From: Enterobacter hormaechei subsp. xiangfangensis
GTDB lineage: Bacteria; Pseudomonadota; Gammaproteobacteria; Enterobacterales; Enterobacteriaceae
DNA length: 64,000 nt
Assembly (NCBI RefSeq): GCF_001729785.1
Contig: NZ_CP017183.1
Span: forward strand, 558,001 to 622,000
Direction of reading: 5' to 3'
Shown here: in pieces, positions 43,576 through 52,621 of the stretch
Layout of the letters: each line of letters opens with the position of its first letter
Numbering within the stretch: position 1 is the stretch's first letter
The notes under the pieces: model-generated
Seen by the model: the letters and a program-made list of their open reading frames with translations, nothing else
What the model was told of the DNA's origin: nothing
Databases searched by the model: none
Program-made: the position numbers and the translations under genes

Positions 43576-43899
43576 ATGATCGCAGTCCTTTTCGAAGCCA
43601 AAGCCGCGCCTGCCCATCAGGCGCGCTACCTCCAACTTGCCGCAGAGCTTAAGCCTTTGCTGGCCGACATCGACGGCTTTATCGATATCGAACGGTTCCA
43701 GAGCCTGACGACCGACGGCAAAATCCTCTCCCTTTCCTGGTGGCGGGATGAAGAGGCCGTCCGCCGCTGGAAGCAGAACGTCTTTCATCAGGCGGCGCAG
43801 GCCGAAGGACGGGCGTTGATTTTCTCTTTCTACCGTATTCGCGTGGCGCAGCTGGTGCGGGAATACAGTTCCGAAACCGGAGGGCACGCGGATGTATGA
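43576..43899 (+). CDS. Antibiotic biosynthesis monooxygenase (ABM) domain protein
   Basis: 107 residues from ATG 43576, with CGGAGAGA upstream. The dimeric alpha/beta barrel pattern is seen in DIDGFIDIERFQSLTTDGK, LSLSWWRDEEAVRRWKQN and FYRIRVAQLVREY. ABM proteins oxidise small quinols or degrade haem-like ligands; many are of unknown substrate. The end overlaps the next gene by 8 bp, so they are co-translated. In a cluster with an aldehyde dehydrogenase, it may handle an aromatic substrate. Confidence 0.88.
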   Translation: MIAVLFEAKAAPAHQARYLQLAAELKPLLADIDGFIDIERFQSLTTDGKILSLSWWRDEEAVRRWKQNVFHQAAQAEGRALIFSFYRIRVAQLVREYSSETGGHADV

Positions 43900-44287
43900 C
43901 GTTCACGTGATTTTCCGCGACGGGCCCGGCGAGCTGGCGCGCTTTGGACAGCTGTTGGGGCGCAACGGCGTGGGGCTTGAGGGTGGCGGCGTATTCGGTA
44001 CCGATGCCCATTTCCTGGTGGAGGACGGGGAAAAAGCCCGCCGTGTGCTGCTCGACGCCGGGTTTACCGTGCAGGCGCTGCGAAAGCCGGTGATCAGAAA
44101 GCTTAAGCAGGAGCGTCCTGGCGAGCTGGGCGAGATAGCGGCGGCGCTGGCGGCACGCGGCGTGTCTATCCTGACTCAGTACAGTGACCATGCGAATCAC
44201 CTTATTCTGCTGACGGATGATGATAAGCTGGCCGCTGAGATCACCACACCCTGGGCGACGAATGTTAAAGACGAGCTTACCCTCTGA
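43892..44287 (+). CDS. ACT-domain-like small protein
   Basis: 131 residues: two ACT-like repeats, DVHVIFRDGPGELARFGQLL and KLKQERPGELGEIAAALAAR followed by GVSILTQYSDHANHLILLTDD. The G-E-L pattern with a following helix is the ACT ligand-binding signature, so it probably senses an amino acid or small ligand. It overlaps the ABM gene by 8 bp and lies 10 bp before the HTH regulator. No catalytic domain is attached. Confidence 0.8.
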   Translation: MYDVHVIFRDGPGELARFGQLLGRNGVGLEGGGVFGTDAHFLVEDGEKARRVLLDAGFTVQALRKPVIRKLKQERPGELGEIAAALAARGVSILTQYSDHANHLILLTDDDKLAAEITTPWATNVKDELTL

Positions 44288-44297
44288 TAACAGCGCG

Positions 44298-44957
44298 ATG
44301 CTGGAAAAGGCGATTGCCGCGGTGGCGGCTGCAATGGCCGATCCGTCGCGCGTGAAGATGCTTTGTGCGCTAATGGACGGGCGTGCGTGGACGGCCACTG
44401 AACTGAGTGCGGCGGCAGACGTTGCGCCGTCGACCGCCAGCGGGCATCTTGCCCGGCTGGTTGAAGGGCAGCTAATTACCTGCCTGTCGCAAGGGCGGCA
44501 TCGTTATTATCGTCTTGCCGGGCACGACGTGGCGGCGCTGGTGGAACAGATGATGGGGCTTTCGTGGAGCCGCATTACCCCGCCGGAAACCAGCGCGCCG
44601 AAAGCCATGCGTGAAGCCCGGACCTGCTACGACCATCTCGCAGGCGCGGTGGCGGTGCAGATCTATGATTTCATGCAGGCGGAAGGATGGCTGGAGGCTG
44701 ACGGTTCCGCATTGACCCTGTATGGTCGGGAGCAGTTCCTGGCGCTCGGTATTCCGTTAAGCGCTCATCCGCGTCGGAAGGCCTGCTGCGCCTGCCTGGA
44801 CTGGAGCGAGCGGCGGTTTCATCTTGGCGGTGAGGCGGGCGCTGCGCTGCTTATCCACATGGAAAGCAAAGGCTGGATCCAGCGGGTGGCGGGTTATCGG
44901 GAGGTGGTGGTGACGGCTTCGGGGAAAAGTGCCGTCAGGAAGCATTTTAGCCGCTAA
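44298..44957 (+). CDS. ArsR-type winged-helix regulator
   Basis: 219 residues from ATG 44298; an earlier ATG at 44262 is possible. ArsR/HTH_20 winged helix: MADPSRVKMLCALMDGRAWT, LSAAADVAPSTASGHLARLV, then a wing QGRHRYYRLAG. The C-terminal 110 residues include KACCACLDWSERRFHLGGEAG, with three Cys that could bind a metal or sense redox. It ends the four-gene unit, 10 bp after the ACT gene. Similar long ArsR proteins regulate efflux or quinone-response genes. Confidence 0.85.
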   Translation: MLEKAIAAVAAAMADPSRVKMLCALMDGRAWTATELSAAADVAPSTASGHLARLVEGQLITCLSQGRHRYYRLAGHDVAALVEQMMGLSWSRITPPETSAPKAMREARTCYDHLAGAVAVQIYDFMQAEGWLEADGSALTLYGREQFLALGIPLSAHPRRKACCACLDWSERRFHLGGEAGAALLIHMESKGWIQRVAGYREVVVTASGKSAVRKHFSR

Positions 44958-44975
44958 ACGCCGCTGCGGGCTGAT

Positions 44976-45012
44976 GCCCTCACCCCGACCCTCTCCCACA
45001 GGGAGAGGGAGA
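44976..45012. repeat. GAGAGGG-type palindromic repeat
   Basis: GCCCTCACCCCGACCCTCTC followed by CCACAGGGAGAGGGAGAA, the same family as at 37241, here opposite in orientation. Confidence 0.8.
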
Positions 45013-45106
45013 ACATCGTTTCGCAATTCCTGCGCTTTAACTTCTCGTTTCTTGATACTTATCCTGATAACTATTATTGTGATGGCGTACTACGAGAGGG
45101 CTCCCC

Positions 45107-45577
45107 ATGAGTGAAGAAGATCTGTTTAGCCGCAGGCCGATGGGCATGCGGATGGCGATGATCGTGCGTCAGTGGCGCGCAGTCATCGACGACGCCATTC
45201 TCGACACCGGGTTAACCCAGTCGAGCTGGACGGTGATGATGCAGCTTCATCAACTCGGGGATAACGTCTCGGTCAGCGAGCTGGCGGAAGTGCAGGGCAT
45301 TGAACTGCCTCCCCTAATGCGCACGCTGACACAGCTGGAAAAGCAGGGCTACCTGCTGCGCACCGTCTCGCCGTATGACAAGCGTATCCGGCTGCTGACG
45401 CTGACGCCTGAGGGAAAAGCCATTCTTGAAAGGCTCTCTCAGGTGATTGAGACGTTCCAGGCGCGCGTATCGCAAAACATCGCGCCGGAACATATCGATA
45501 TTTTCAGCGCCACTCTCAATCAAATCGCCTGCAATTTGCGGACAATCCGCGAAGAAGATAATAAGACCGAAAAATAA
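45107..45577 (+). CDS. MarR-family regulator
   Basis: 156 residues, SlyA/MarR fold. The recognition part reads LAEVQGIELPPLMRTLTQLE, followed by the wing with the conserved SPYDKRIRLLTLTPEG. Start ATG 45107 has weak upstream purines. Its stop overlaps the first base of the HlyD gene (TAATG), so it is co-translated with the efflux pair it probably represses. Ligands are likely aromatic or drug-like, by family. Confidence 0.9.
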   Translation: MSEEDLFSRRPMGMRMAMIVRQWRAVIDDAILDTGLTQSSWTVMMQLHQLGDNVSVSELAEVQGIELPPLMRTLTQLEKQGYLLRTVSPYDKRIRLLTLTPEGKAILERLSQVIETFQARVSQNIAPEHIDIFSATLNQIACNLRTIREEDNKTEK

Positions 45578-46641
45578 TGACTCCTGAACAAAAGTTTGCC
45601 CGCTGGGTAAGGGTGAGTATTGCCTCTTTCCTGCTGATGTTTGTTTACTTTATCGTCGCGGATATCTGGATCCCGCTGACGCCGGACTCCACCGTGATGC
45701 GCGTGGTGACCCCGGTGTCTGCCCGCGTCTCCGGGTATGTGGCGGCGGTACATGTCCATAACAATAGCCAGGTTAAGAAAGGCGATCTGCTGTTTGAGCT
45801 CGACGCCACGCCGTTTCGCAATAAGGTCGAGGCGGCGCAGATCGCGCTGGAACAGGCGCGTCTGTCTAACGATCAGCTGGATGCGCAGATTGCCGCAGCG
45901 CAGGCCAGCCTGAAAACCGCCGTGCTGACCGCGCGTAACGACAAAGTGACATTCGACCGCTACCAGAAACTGAGCACCTTGCAGAACGTATCGCAGGCGG
46001 ATCTGGATAAGGTCCGTACCACCTGGCAGAGCAGCGAGCAGTCCGTCAGCTCGATCCAGGCGAATATTCATAACCTGCGCATTCAGCGCGGCGAGCGGGA
46101 TGAGCACCGTAACGTGACGCTGCAAAAATACCGTAACGCGCTGGATGAAGCGGAGCTGAATCTTGGCTGGACGAAGGTCTACGCCGAGGCGGACGGCACG
46201 GTCAGTAACCTGCAATTAAGCCCCGGTTTTTACGCCTCATCCGGTTCGGCTGCGCTGGCGCTGGTGAACACCCGGATCGATATCGTGGCGGATTTCCGCG
46301 AGAAGAGCCTGCGTCATACCCATCAGGGGACCGACGCTGCCGTGGTGTTTGACGCCTTCCCGGGGCACGTTTTCCGTGCCCACGTTACCAGCAGCGACGC
46401 GGGGATCCTCGCCGGACAGGAGGCCGTAAACGGTCAACTTTCTGAACCGGAAACCTCCAACCGCTGGGTGCGTGATGCCCAGCGTATGCGCATTCACGTA
46501 GCGCTGGACGAAGCCTTACCGAAGCCGCTGCCGACCGGCGCGCGCGCCACCGTGCAGCTCTACAACAGCGAAGGGCCGTTTGCGCGATTCTTCTCCGGGA
46601 TGCAAATCCATCTGGTGAGCCTGCTTCACTATGTCTATTAG
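45577..46641 (+). CDS. HlyD/EmrA-type membrane fusion protein
   Basis: 354 residues. One N-terminal membrane anchor (VSIASFLLMFVYFIVADIWI, about 13-32), then a lipoyl half (SARVSGYVAAVHVHNNSQVK), a coiled-coil hairpin (about 85-170), the second lipoyl part (NLGWTKVYAEADGTVSNLQL) and a beta-barrel domain. It bridges an inner membrane pump to an outer membrane channel. The partner is the DUF2955 protein, whose start overlaps this stop by 11 bp. Confidence 0.9.
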   Translation: MTPEQKFARWVRVSIASFLLMFVYFIVADIWIPLTPDSTVMRVVTPVSARVSGYVAAVHVHNNSQVKKGDLLFELDATPFRNKVEAAQIALEQARLSNDQLDAQIAAAQASLKTAVLTARNDKVTFDRYQKLSTLQNVSQADLDKVRTTWQSSEQSVSSIQANIHNLRIQRGERDEHRNVTLQKYRNALDEAELNLGWTKVYAEADGTVSNLQLSPGFYASSGSAALALVNTRIDIVADFREKSLRHTHQGTDAAVVFDAFPGHVFRAHVTSSDAGILAGQEAVNGQLSEPETSNRWVRDAQRMRIHVALDEALPKPLPTGARATVQLYNSEGPFARFFSGMQIHLVSLLHYVY

Positions 46642-47707
46642 CACCCTGGCACGGGTATTTACCCCGCACGGCAACATCGTCTATACGGCAAACGACTTTC
46701 GCCAGACCCTGCGTATCGTCTTTGCCGGGATGATTGCGCTCAGTATTTCGAGTTTCTACAACACCAGCTACGGCGTGTTTTTTGTGGTCTACCCGATCAT
46801 GCTTCTCTCGCTGGTACCGGTGTTTAATCGCCACGTGGCGAAGCAGTTTATCTTCAGCGCCTCGCTGAACTGCGTCGAAATGGTGTTGATTATCGGCTAT
46901 CTGTCGCAGTGGCCGGTCATCATGACGCTGGTGGTGTTTGCCCTGTATGTGATGCGTTTTCGCTTTATGAGTAAGGGGCCGCTGTTCCTGTTCGGCTCGA
47001 TGGGCGTGGTTTGCCAGAGCGTGATGCTCAACTTTATGAGCTACCCCACCACCAACTGGCACACGCTTTTATTCTCTAACATCGAAGCGAGCGTGATGGC
47101 GGTGTGCCTGAGCGCGCTGATGAACTACCTGCTGCCGGACGTGGAGCCGCGTAAGCCGCCGCCGCTGATTGAGAAAGACGACGCCCGCGTGCGCCACGAG
47201 TCGCTGCTATCCGGCACCGTGGCGACGCTGATTTTCGTCGTGTTCCAGATTAGCGACTTAAGCGATTCGCTTTCGGCGCTGATGGCGGGGATTTTGATCC
47301 TGTTCCCGATGCACTATCGCGGCTCGGTTATCAGCTCCATCTGGCGCGTGGTTGGCGTGGTGCTGGGGTGCCTCTATATCCTTGTCGTCCAGCTTATCCT
47401 CTACGATCACAGCAGCCATATGCTGCTGATGATGCCGCTGATTGGCCTTGGTCTGGCGTTTGGCGCGCGTCTGCACGTAATGGAGAAGGTCGGCGCCGGG
47501 GTAGGCTTCGCCAGTATCACCACCATCGGCATTATGTTCGGGCAGAACATGCACCCGGACAGCGACCTGGTGTTCAGCGATCTATACCGCATCACCTCCG
47601 TTACCTTCGCGCTGGTGGTCACGCTGACGATGGTCTTTCTGGTGCACCTGATCCTGAATCGCTTCGAGGCGACGCGCTACGTTATCGCGCCGCCAGAAGC
47701 GGATTAA
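46631..47707 (+). CDS. DUF2955 (FUSC-like) inner membrane transporter
   Basis: 358 residues with about 10 membrane segments in two blocks joined by a charged loop ([18 protein letters not shown]). This is the DUF2955/FUSC arrangement seen in aromatic acid exporters such as AaeB. With HlyD and a MarR repressor it forms a three-gene export unit, probably for an aromatic or other weak-acid compound (inference). It starts inside the hlyD end, and its own stop overlaps the convergent yjiN stop by 4 bp. Confidence 0.85.
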   Translation: MSISTLARVFTPHGNIVYTANDFRQTLRIVFAGMIALSISSFYNTSYGVFFVVYPIMLLSLVPVFNRHVAKQFIFSASLNCVEMVLIIGYLSQWPVIMTLVVFALYVMRFRFMSKGPLFLFGSMGVVCQSVMLNFMSYPTTNWHTLLFSNIEASVMAVCLSALMNYLLPDVEPRKPPPLIEKDDARVRHESLLSGTVATLIFVVFQISDLSDSLSALMAGILILFPMHYRGSVISSIWRVVGVVLGCLYILVVQLILYDHSSHMLLMMPLIGLGLAFGARLHVMEKVGAGVGFASITTIGIMFGQNMHPDSDLVFSDLYRITSVTFALVVTLTMVFLVHLILNRFEATRYVIAPPEAD

Positions 47708-48975
47708 TGCCCCAGCACGGCGGGTAGCTGCGAGAGCAGAAACAGGATCAGGCCAATCGTACCGCCCACCAGGGTACCGTTAACGCGAATGAACTGAAGA
47801 TCTTTACCGATATTGAGTTCTATCTGACGTGACATGTCTTTGGCATCCCAGCTTTTCACCGTGTCGCTGATATGGCGCGTCAGGAACGCGGCGAAATCCG
47901 GCGCCACGCGGTGTGCGGCCTGCTCCAGATGCTCATTCAGCGACGCCCGCAGGCTGGCGTCGTTGGTCAGCGTTTCGCCAAACCACAGCCCGGCGTTGGC
48001 GATACGCTGCTTCACGCGGGAATCATCGCTCTGCATGTCATTTTTCAGCCACTGGCGCAGGTCAGCCCACATTTCCCCCAGATAGCGGTTAAAGGCCTCA
48101 TCATTCTTGAGGTAGTGTTTGATATTCTCGGCTTTCGCCGTCATCTCCGGATCGTTTTTCAGATTGTCGATGAACTTGATCGTGGCGCGGTCAAACGCCT
48201 GACGGATCTGGTGCGTACGGTCGTGGCTGATATCGTCCAGCAGCGTGTTCACCGCGTTCGACACCATCTCCGCGCTTTGATCGCCCAGCCACTCGGTGGG
48301 CAGCACCATGGCCTTGCGCGGATGCTCGGTCTTAAGCCAGTGAACGATCTGGTCAGCAATAAATTCCCGCGTGCTTTCCCGCTGAATCAGGGTAATCAGG
48401 CGGTTTATGATGGCGTCCAGCAGCACCTGGTGACGGTTGTTTTTGGTCATGCTTTCCAGCATGACGGCGCTGGTCTCGGTTAAATCGACCTTGTCGATAG
48501 CCTTATGCACCGCGCGTTTGAGCAGGCGCTGGATGCGCCCATCGTCGGTAAGTTCCAGAAAACCGCCCATCACCTGCACCAGATGCTGCCCCACGCGCCG
48601 GGCGTTATCGGGCTGGCTGAACCAGGTCCCAATCATCTGTGCGGGCTCGTAGCGACGGATAAGATCGACAAGGGATTGCGTATCGAGAAACTTTTCCTGC
48701 ACGAACTGGCCGAGATTGTCGCCGATGCGGTCTTTATTGCGCGGGATAATCGCCGTATGGCGCGAGATAAAGGGAATGGGCACCCGGCGGAACAGCGCGA
48801 CAACGGCAAACCAGTCCGCCAGCGCGCCAACCATCGCCGCCTCGGCAATGGCCTTTACGCCGCGCACCCAGAAGGTTTGCGGCATGAACAGGGTGGTGAT
48901 AAACGCTGCGACGGCAATCAGCAGCAGCGACAGCGCGAGAAGCTTGGCGCGTTTGAGTTCGGTATGCTTTTCCAT
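47704..48975 (-). CDS. yjiN: YjiN, DUF445 membrane protein
   Basis: 423 residues. An N-terminal hairpin ([39 protein letters not shown]) precedes long amphipathic helices with coiled-coil character, and a C-terminal membrane helix ([20 protein letters not shown]). [17 protein letters not shown] is the DUF445 signature. Function is unknown; in E. coli yjiN lies in the same region. It converges on the DUF2955 gene. Confidence 0.93.
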   Translation of the reverse strand: MEKHTELKRAKLLALSLLLIAVAAFITTLFMPQTFWVRGVKAIAEAAMVGALADWFAVVALFRRVPIPFISRHTAIIPRNKDRIGDNLGQFVQEKFLDTQSLVDLIRRYEPAQMIGTWFSQPDNARRVGQHLVQVMGGFLELTDDGRIQRLLKRAVHKAIDKVDLTETSAVMLESMTKNNRHQVLLDAIINRLITLIQRESTREFIADQIVHWLKTEHPRKAMVLPTEWLGDQSAEMVSNAVNTLLDDISHDRTHQIRQAFDRATIKFIDNLKNDPEMTAKAENIKHYLKNDEAFNRYLGEMWADLRQWLKNDMQSDDSRVKQRIANAGLWFGETLTNDASLRASLNEHLEQAAHRVAPDFAAFLTRHISDTVKSWDAKDMSRQIELNIGKDLQFIRVNGTLVGGTIGLILFLLSQLPAVLGH

Positions 48976-49005
48976 GGGTTAAGGATAGAGGGTGATGGAG
49001 GTAAA

Positions 49006-49050
49006 ATGCAAAATGTGCTATCTGGTGAAGAATTAAAATTCCTCTTTTAA
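49006..49050 (+). CDS. Possible 14-residue peptide
   Basis: MQNVLSGEELKFLF* lies behind a strong GGAGG five bases upstream, in the gap between divergent yjiN and the AT-rich membrane protein gene. Nothing else supports it; it could be a leader or chance. Confidence 0.25.
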   Translation: MQNVLSGEELKFLF

Positions 49051-49142
49051 CTGACAGATCAGAAGATTTGTTGCATTCTCTTTCTGGTTCGGAGTATTCG
49101 TTTCTCATAGCTAATAATAATCTATTTTCTGGGGTATATAAA

Positions 49143-50102
49143 ATGAATTTACTGTATCGTTTTATAAATGGAATAAAAAATAAATCCTTGGATTTATATT
49201 TGTTCCTTTTCTTTGCAGGTTGTTTTGTTTTGTTGAAAATAAAAGATCCAGTTCGGGTTTATTTGTCATATGCATTATTTATTGGCCTTTTAGTCATGCT
49301 GTATTTAAAAAGGCAGCGTGCCCGGGAAATTATTATTCATTTTATTCGGTTCGAAAGTGGCGATGTTGTAAATAAGTTGGCTGGATGGGCGTCGCTCCTT
49401 GCCTGGGGTGCGTTTCTTCTTTTTCCTTTTGCAATAAATATACAGTTTGGTTTTCTTGCAAAAGTACTATTGGTGATGTTCTCCATTTTTATTGTTATTA
49501 GCAGCGTTTTAACAATCTTTGTTCTCGAGAAAGATGGCCATGAGAAAGTAAAAAATATACGGGTTATGTTGTTTTCATTTATATCAATCTGTTATGTTTT
49601 ATCTAGTGCGTTCTCGGCAAGTTTATTTCTTCAGTTGAGTAATATAGATTTATCATCCAGTCCATGGCTGGAGTTTACATGGAAGCTCAGTTCATTTTTT
49701 GTATTGATATTTTTTATATTGCAGTTGACTACTTACGTAATATTCATCGTGACTGCTGATCATGCAAAAGGATATAGACTTTTTACTATTTTTGGTGCTT
49801 TGATTCTAACGAGTTTAATCGTATTATTTGTCTCAAGCAGGCCGGATGTAGTAGCATATTATGTTTTAAAATATTCTACTGGCAGTGAATGGCGGAGTGA
49901 TTTTACATGTGAGAATGAAAAAATATCACGCCCTAACGAGAGATATTTCGGTTATAATACCGATAAGTACACAGCTTACTTTTTCAATCGTAACGGAAAG
50001 TGGGGGTTCGATGAGATAACTTGTGTTAAAAACTCGCAAGAGGGGAAAGGATATACTGTAAAAAATGTATCGACAGAAAATATCCCTCATTGGGTGAAAT
50101 AA
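49143..50102 (+). CDS. AT-rich orphan membrane protein
   Basis: 319 residues from ATG 49143. About seven hydrophobic helices between residues 17 and 240, then a soluble C-terminal tail of about 80 residues with Cys and aromatic residues (WRSDFTCENEKISR, AYFFNRNGKWGFDEITC), probably periplasmic. I do not recognise the family. It is much more AT-rich than its neighbours, so it was probably acquired. The gene stands alone between yjiN and a dehydrogenase and ends in a terminator. Confidence 0.65.
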   Translation: MNLLYRFINGIKNKSLDLYLFLFFAGCFVLLKIKDPVRVYLSYALFIGLLVMLYLKRQRAREIIIHFIRFESGDVVNKLAGWASLLAWGAFLLFPFAINIQFGFLAKVLLVMFSIFIVISSVLTIFVLEKDGHEKVKNIRVMLFSFISICYVLSSAFSASLFLQLSNIDLSSSPWLEFTWKLSSFFVLIFFILQLTTYVIFIVTADHAKGYRLFTIFGALILTSLIVLFVSSRPDVVAYYVLKYSTGSEWRSDFTCENEKISRPNERYFGYNTDKYTAYFFNRNGKWGFDEITCVKNSQEGKGYTVKNVSTENIPHWVK

Positions 50103-50114
50103 TTAAAATCACAG

Positions 50115-50143
50115 TTCCCCCTGTCGGTAAACGAAAGGGGGAA
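50115..50143 (+). terminator. Terminator after the AT-rich membrane protein gene
   Basis: TTCCCCCT and AGGGGGAA form an 8-bp stem around a 13-nt loop. Confidence 0.65.
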
Positions 50144-50241
50144 AACGTATAAGAACCCTCCGTATATACCCAACTTTACCTTCATAGTCAGACAGATTGA
50201 CTACCCTTAATACCCTAAGCGGTAAAACAAGGAGATTCGAT

Positions 50242-51612
50242 ATGGCTTACCAGACAGTAAATCCTGCCACGAACCAGCTCATCAAAGAATATCCCTCTCA
50301 CACTGACGCAGACGTTGAAGCGGCGCTGAAGGCAGCCGATGCGCTCTATCACTCCGACTGGGCGAAAGGTGACATAAGCCAGCGCCTGCCGGTGCTGCAT
50401 AAGCTGGCGGACCTGATCGACGAACGCGTGGAGGATCTGGCGAAAATCGCCAGTCAGGAGATGGGTAAGCTCATCGAACAAAGCCGCGGTGAAGTGAAGC
50501 TATGCGCGCAAATCGCCCGCTACTATGCTGACAACGCGAAGCAGTTCCTGGCCCCGGTGAAGTATGACTCTGAACTCGGGGAAGCATGGGTTGAACATCA
50601 CCCCATCGGCGTGCTGATGGCCGTCGAACCATGGAACTTCCCATACTATCAGCTGATGCGCGTTCTGGCGCCAAACCTGGCAGCGGGCAACCCGGTGATC
50701 GCCAAGCATGCCAGTATCGTGCCGCACTGTGCAGAAACCTTTGCACAGCTGGTACGTGAAGCGGGCGCGCCGGAAGGGGCGTGGACCAACCTGTTTATCT
50801 CGTCCGAACAGGTGGCGAACATCATCGCCGACGATCGCGTACAGGGGGCGGCGCTGACCGGTTCAGAAAAAGCGGGTAGCGTGGTTGCGGCACAGGCTGC
50901 GAAACACATCAAAAAATCGACCCTTGAACTGGGCGGGAACGACGTCTTCGTGGTGCTGGACGATGCGGATCTGGAGAAAGCCGTGAAGATCGGCGTTAAC
51001 GCGCGGCTTAATAACGCCGGGCAGGTCTGTACCGCGGCGAAGCGCTTTATCCTGCATGAAAAGATTGCAGACGCCTTCCTGAACAAATTCACCGAGGCGT
51101 TTAAGCAGGTGAAGATTGGCGATCCGCTGGACGAAAGTACCACGCTGGGGCCTTTGTCATCCAAAGACGCGCTGGAGACGCTAACTAAGCAGGTTAACGA
51201 GGCGGTGAAAAACGGCGCGAAGCTGCACCATGGCGGCAAGCCGGTGCAGCGTGACGGGAGCTTCTTTGAGCCGACCATCCTGACCAATATCTCGCGCGAT
51301 AACCCGGCGTATTTCGAAGAGTTCTTTGGTCCGGTAGCGCAGATTTATGTGGTGAAAAACGACGACGAGGCGGTTGCCCTGGCGAACGACTCCCACTACG
51401 GTCTGGGCGGAGCGGTGTTCAGCCAGAACATCGAGCGCGCGAAGAAAATGGCGTCGCGCATTGAGACCGGGATGGTGTACATCAACTGGCTCACCGATAC
51501 GGCGGCAGAACTGCCGTTCGGCGGCGTAAAACGTTCGGGTTACGGACGCGAGCTGTCGGATCTGGGGATCAAAGAGTTTGTGAACCAGAAGCTGGTGGTG
51601 GTGCGTAAGTGA
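50242..51612 (+). CDS. NAD-dependent succinate-semialdehyde dehydrogenase (Sad-like)
   Basis: 456 residues from ATG 50242, which has AAGGAGA upstream; earlier starts lack one. Aldehyde dehydrogenase with EPWNFPYYQL, Glu in LELGGND, Cys in NAGQVCTAAKR, EFFGPV and PFGGVKRSGYGRE. The sequence resembles YneI/Sad-type enzymes that oxidise succinate semialdehyde to succinate, used in GABA and related breakdown. It is monocistronic with its own terminator. Confidence 0.88.
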   Translation: MAYQTVNPATNQLIKEYPSHTDADVEAALKAADALYHSDWAKGDISQRLPVLHKLADLIDERVEDLAKIASQEMGKLIEQSRGEVKLCAQIARYYADNAKQFLAPVKYDSELGEAWVEHHPIGVLMAVEPWNFPYYQLMRVLAPNLAAGNPVIAKHASIVPHCAETFAQLVREAGAPEGAWTNLFISSEQVANIIADDRVQGAALTGSEKAGSVVAAQAAKHIKKSTLELGGNDVFVVLDDADLEKAVKIGVNARLNNAGQVCTAAKRFILHEKIADAFLNKFTEAFKQVKIGDPLDESTTLGPLSSKDALETLTKQVNEAVKNGAKLHHGGKPVQRDGSFFEPTILTNISRDNPAYFEEFFGPVAQIYVVKNDDEAVALANDSHYGLGGAVFSQNIERAKKMASRIETGMVYINWLTDTAAELPFGGVKRSGYGRELSDLGIKEFVNQKLVVVRK

Positions 51613-51625
51613 CGTAGTAATAAAA

Positions 51626-51650
51626 AACCTGCCGAAGGGCAGGTTTTTTT
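51626..51650. terminator. Bidirectional terminator
   Basis: AACCTGCC-GAAG-GGCAGGTT followed by seven T; on the other strand also preceded by a run of A. Serves both convergent genes. Confidence 0.92.
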
Positions 51651-51664
51651 ATCTATCAGGTGGC

Positions 51665-52210
51665 TTAGAAGCTCACGCCGCCGCCGAAGTAAGCGCCGTC
51701 TACCAGCGTGTGGTTTGGACGACCGTCTTTGCCATCAACGCTCACGTGGCGGTAGCCCACTTTCAGCGTAACCGGTTTGACCGGGGTCCAGCTTACGCCG
51801 CCGTTAGCTTCAACGTAGTTCTTCACGCTGTTGTTCAGTCCGTCTGGCGCAACGTAGCCTTCACCGAATACCCTGATGCTGTCGGTCAGGGCAACGTTCA
51901 CACCGCCGCCGACCGGGAACGCCACGCCGTTATCGCCTTTCTTCGGGCCAACGTAGAGGGCCTTAGCGCCTGCGTTCAGCATTACCGGGCCGACTTCGAA
52001 ATTGTAGCCTGCGCCCACGCCACCGGTCGTGGTGCCGTCGTCGGTGTTTTTCAGCCAATTACCTTCGGTGTAAAGACCGGAGGTTGATTTGCCCATTTCC
52101 ACATTCAGATTGGTAAAGTTTTTACCCTGCTCAATGCTGCCGCCCATTGCCAGTGCGGAGCCCGATACGGCGGTGAGAGCAGAAAGGATGAGAACGTTAA
52201 GCTTTTTCAT
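51665..52210 (-). CDS. YfaZ-family outer membrane protein
   Basis: 181 residues. Signal peptide of about 21 residues ending ALA, then amphipathic beta strands and a final GGGVSF aromatic C-terminus, as for an outer membrane barrel. YfaZ family by FTNLNVEMGKSTSGLYTEGN and FPVGGGVNVALTDSIRVFG. It is a small predicted porin. A CRP-like site lies 65 bp upstream, so carbon control is possible. Function unknown. Confidence 0.88.
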   Translation of the reverse strand: MKKLNVLILSALTAVSGSALAMGGSIEQGKNFTNLNVEMGKSTSGLYTEGNWLKNTDDGTTTGGVGAGYNFEVGPVMLNAGAKALYVGPKKGDNGVAFPVGGGVNVALTDSIRVFGEGYVAPDGLNNSVKNYVEANGGVSWTPVKPVTLKVGYRHVSVDGKDGRPNHTLVDGAYFGGGVSF

Positions 52211-52621
52211 GCGTGTTTCCTCGTCATCAAATTAATCTGAGGGCACCTTAACAAGGGATGTTTATGACTGCAAATGTGATGGGTATCGCAGTTTTATGCT
52301 GTTTTTGTTGGTTTTTTTAATCTTAAATGTTGATGAGATGTTTTTATGGCAGATCGTCAATCCTCAATCCATTCGTGTTTAGGGAAAGTTTATATTTTTG
52401 GCTAAACGTTTAATGAACGAGGCGAAGAAAGCCGTTTGAGGTGAATTAATTAAGTTTCTAATAATTTCCAAAAGTATTTCGGCTGTCACAGATCAAGACA
52501 GAGGTTTACATTTCTGGTGATTGCTATACGTATTTCTTTGCCGATCCGCTGTCTTTTCATGTCATTTTTCTGACACGTTTCTTCATTACGTTGTTGGCTT
52601 CACTTACTGGATGCTAACAAT
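52211..52621. promoter_or_regulatory. Long divergent control region, contains CRP-like site
   Basis: 411 bp with no gene. TGTGA-TGGGTA-TCGCA at 52275-52290 matches 9 of 10 CRP consensus bases and suits the yfaZ-type promoter. The rest is AT-rich (52310-52460) without a clear pattern. Confidence 0.5.

Noticed and set aside
41845..43887. 680-codon open frame on the minus strand across the LysR and aldehyde dehydrogenase genes
   Set aside because: Antisense shadow of a GC-rich aldehyde dehydrogenase gene; Arg/His/Ala-rich with no domain pattern.
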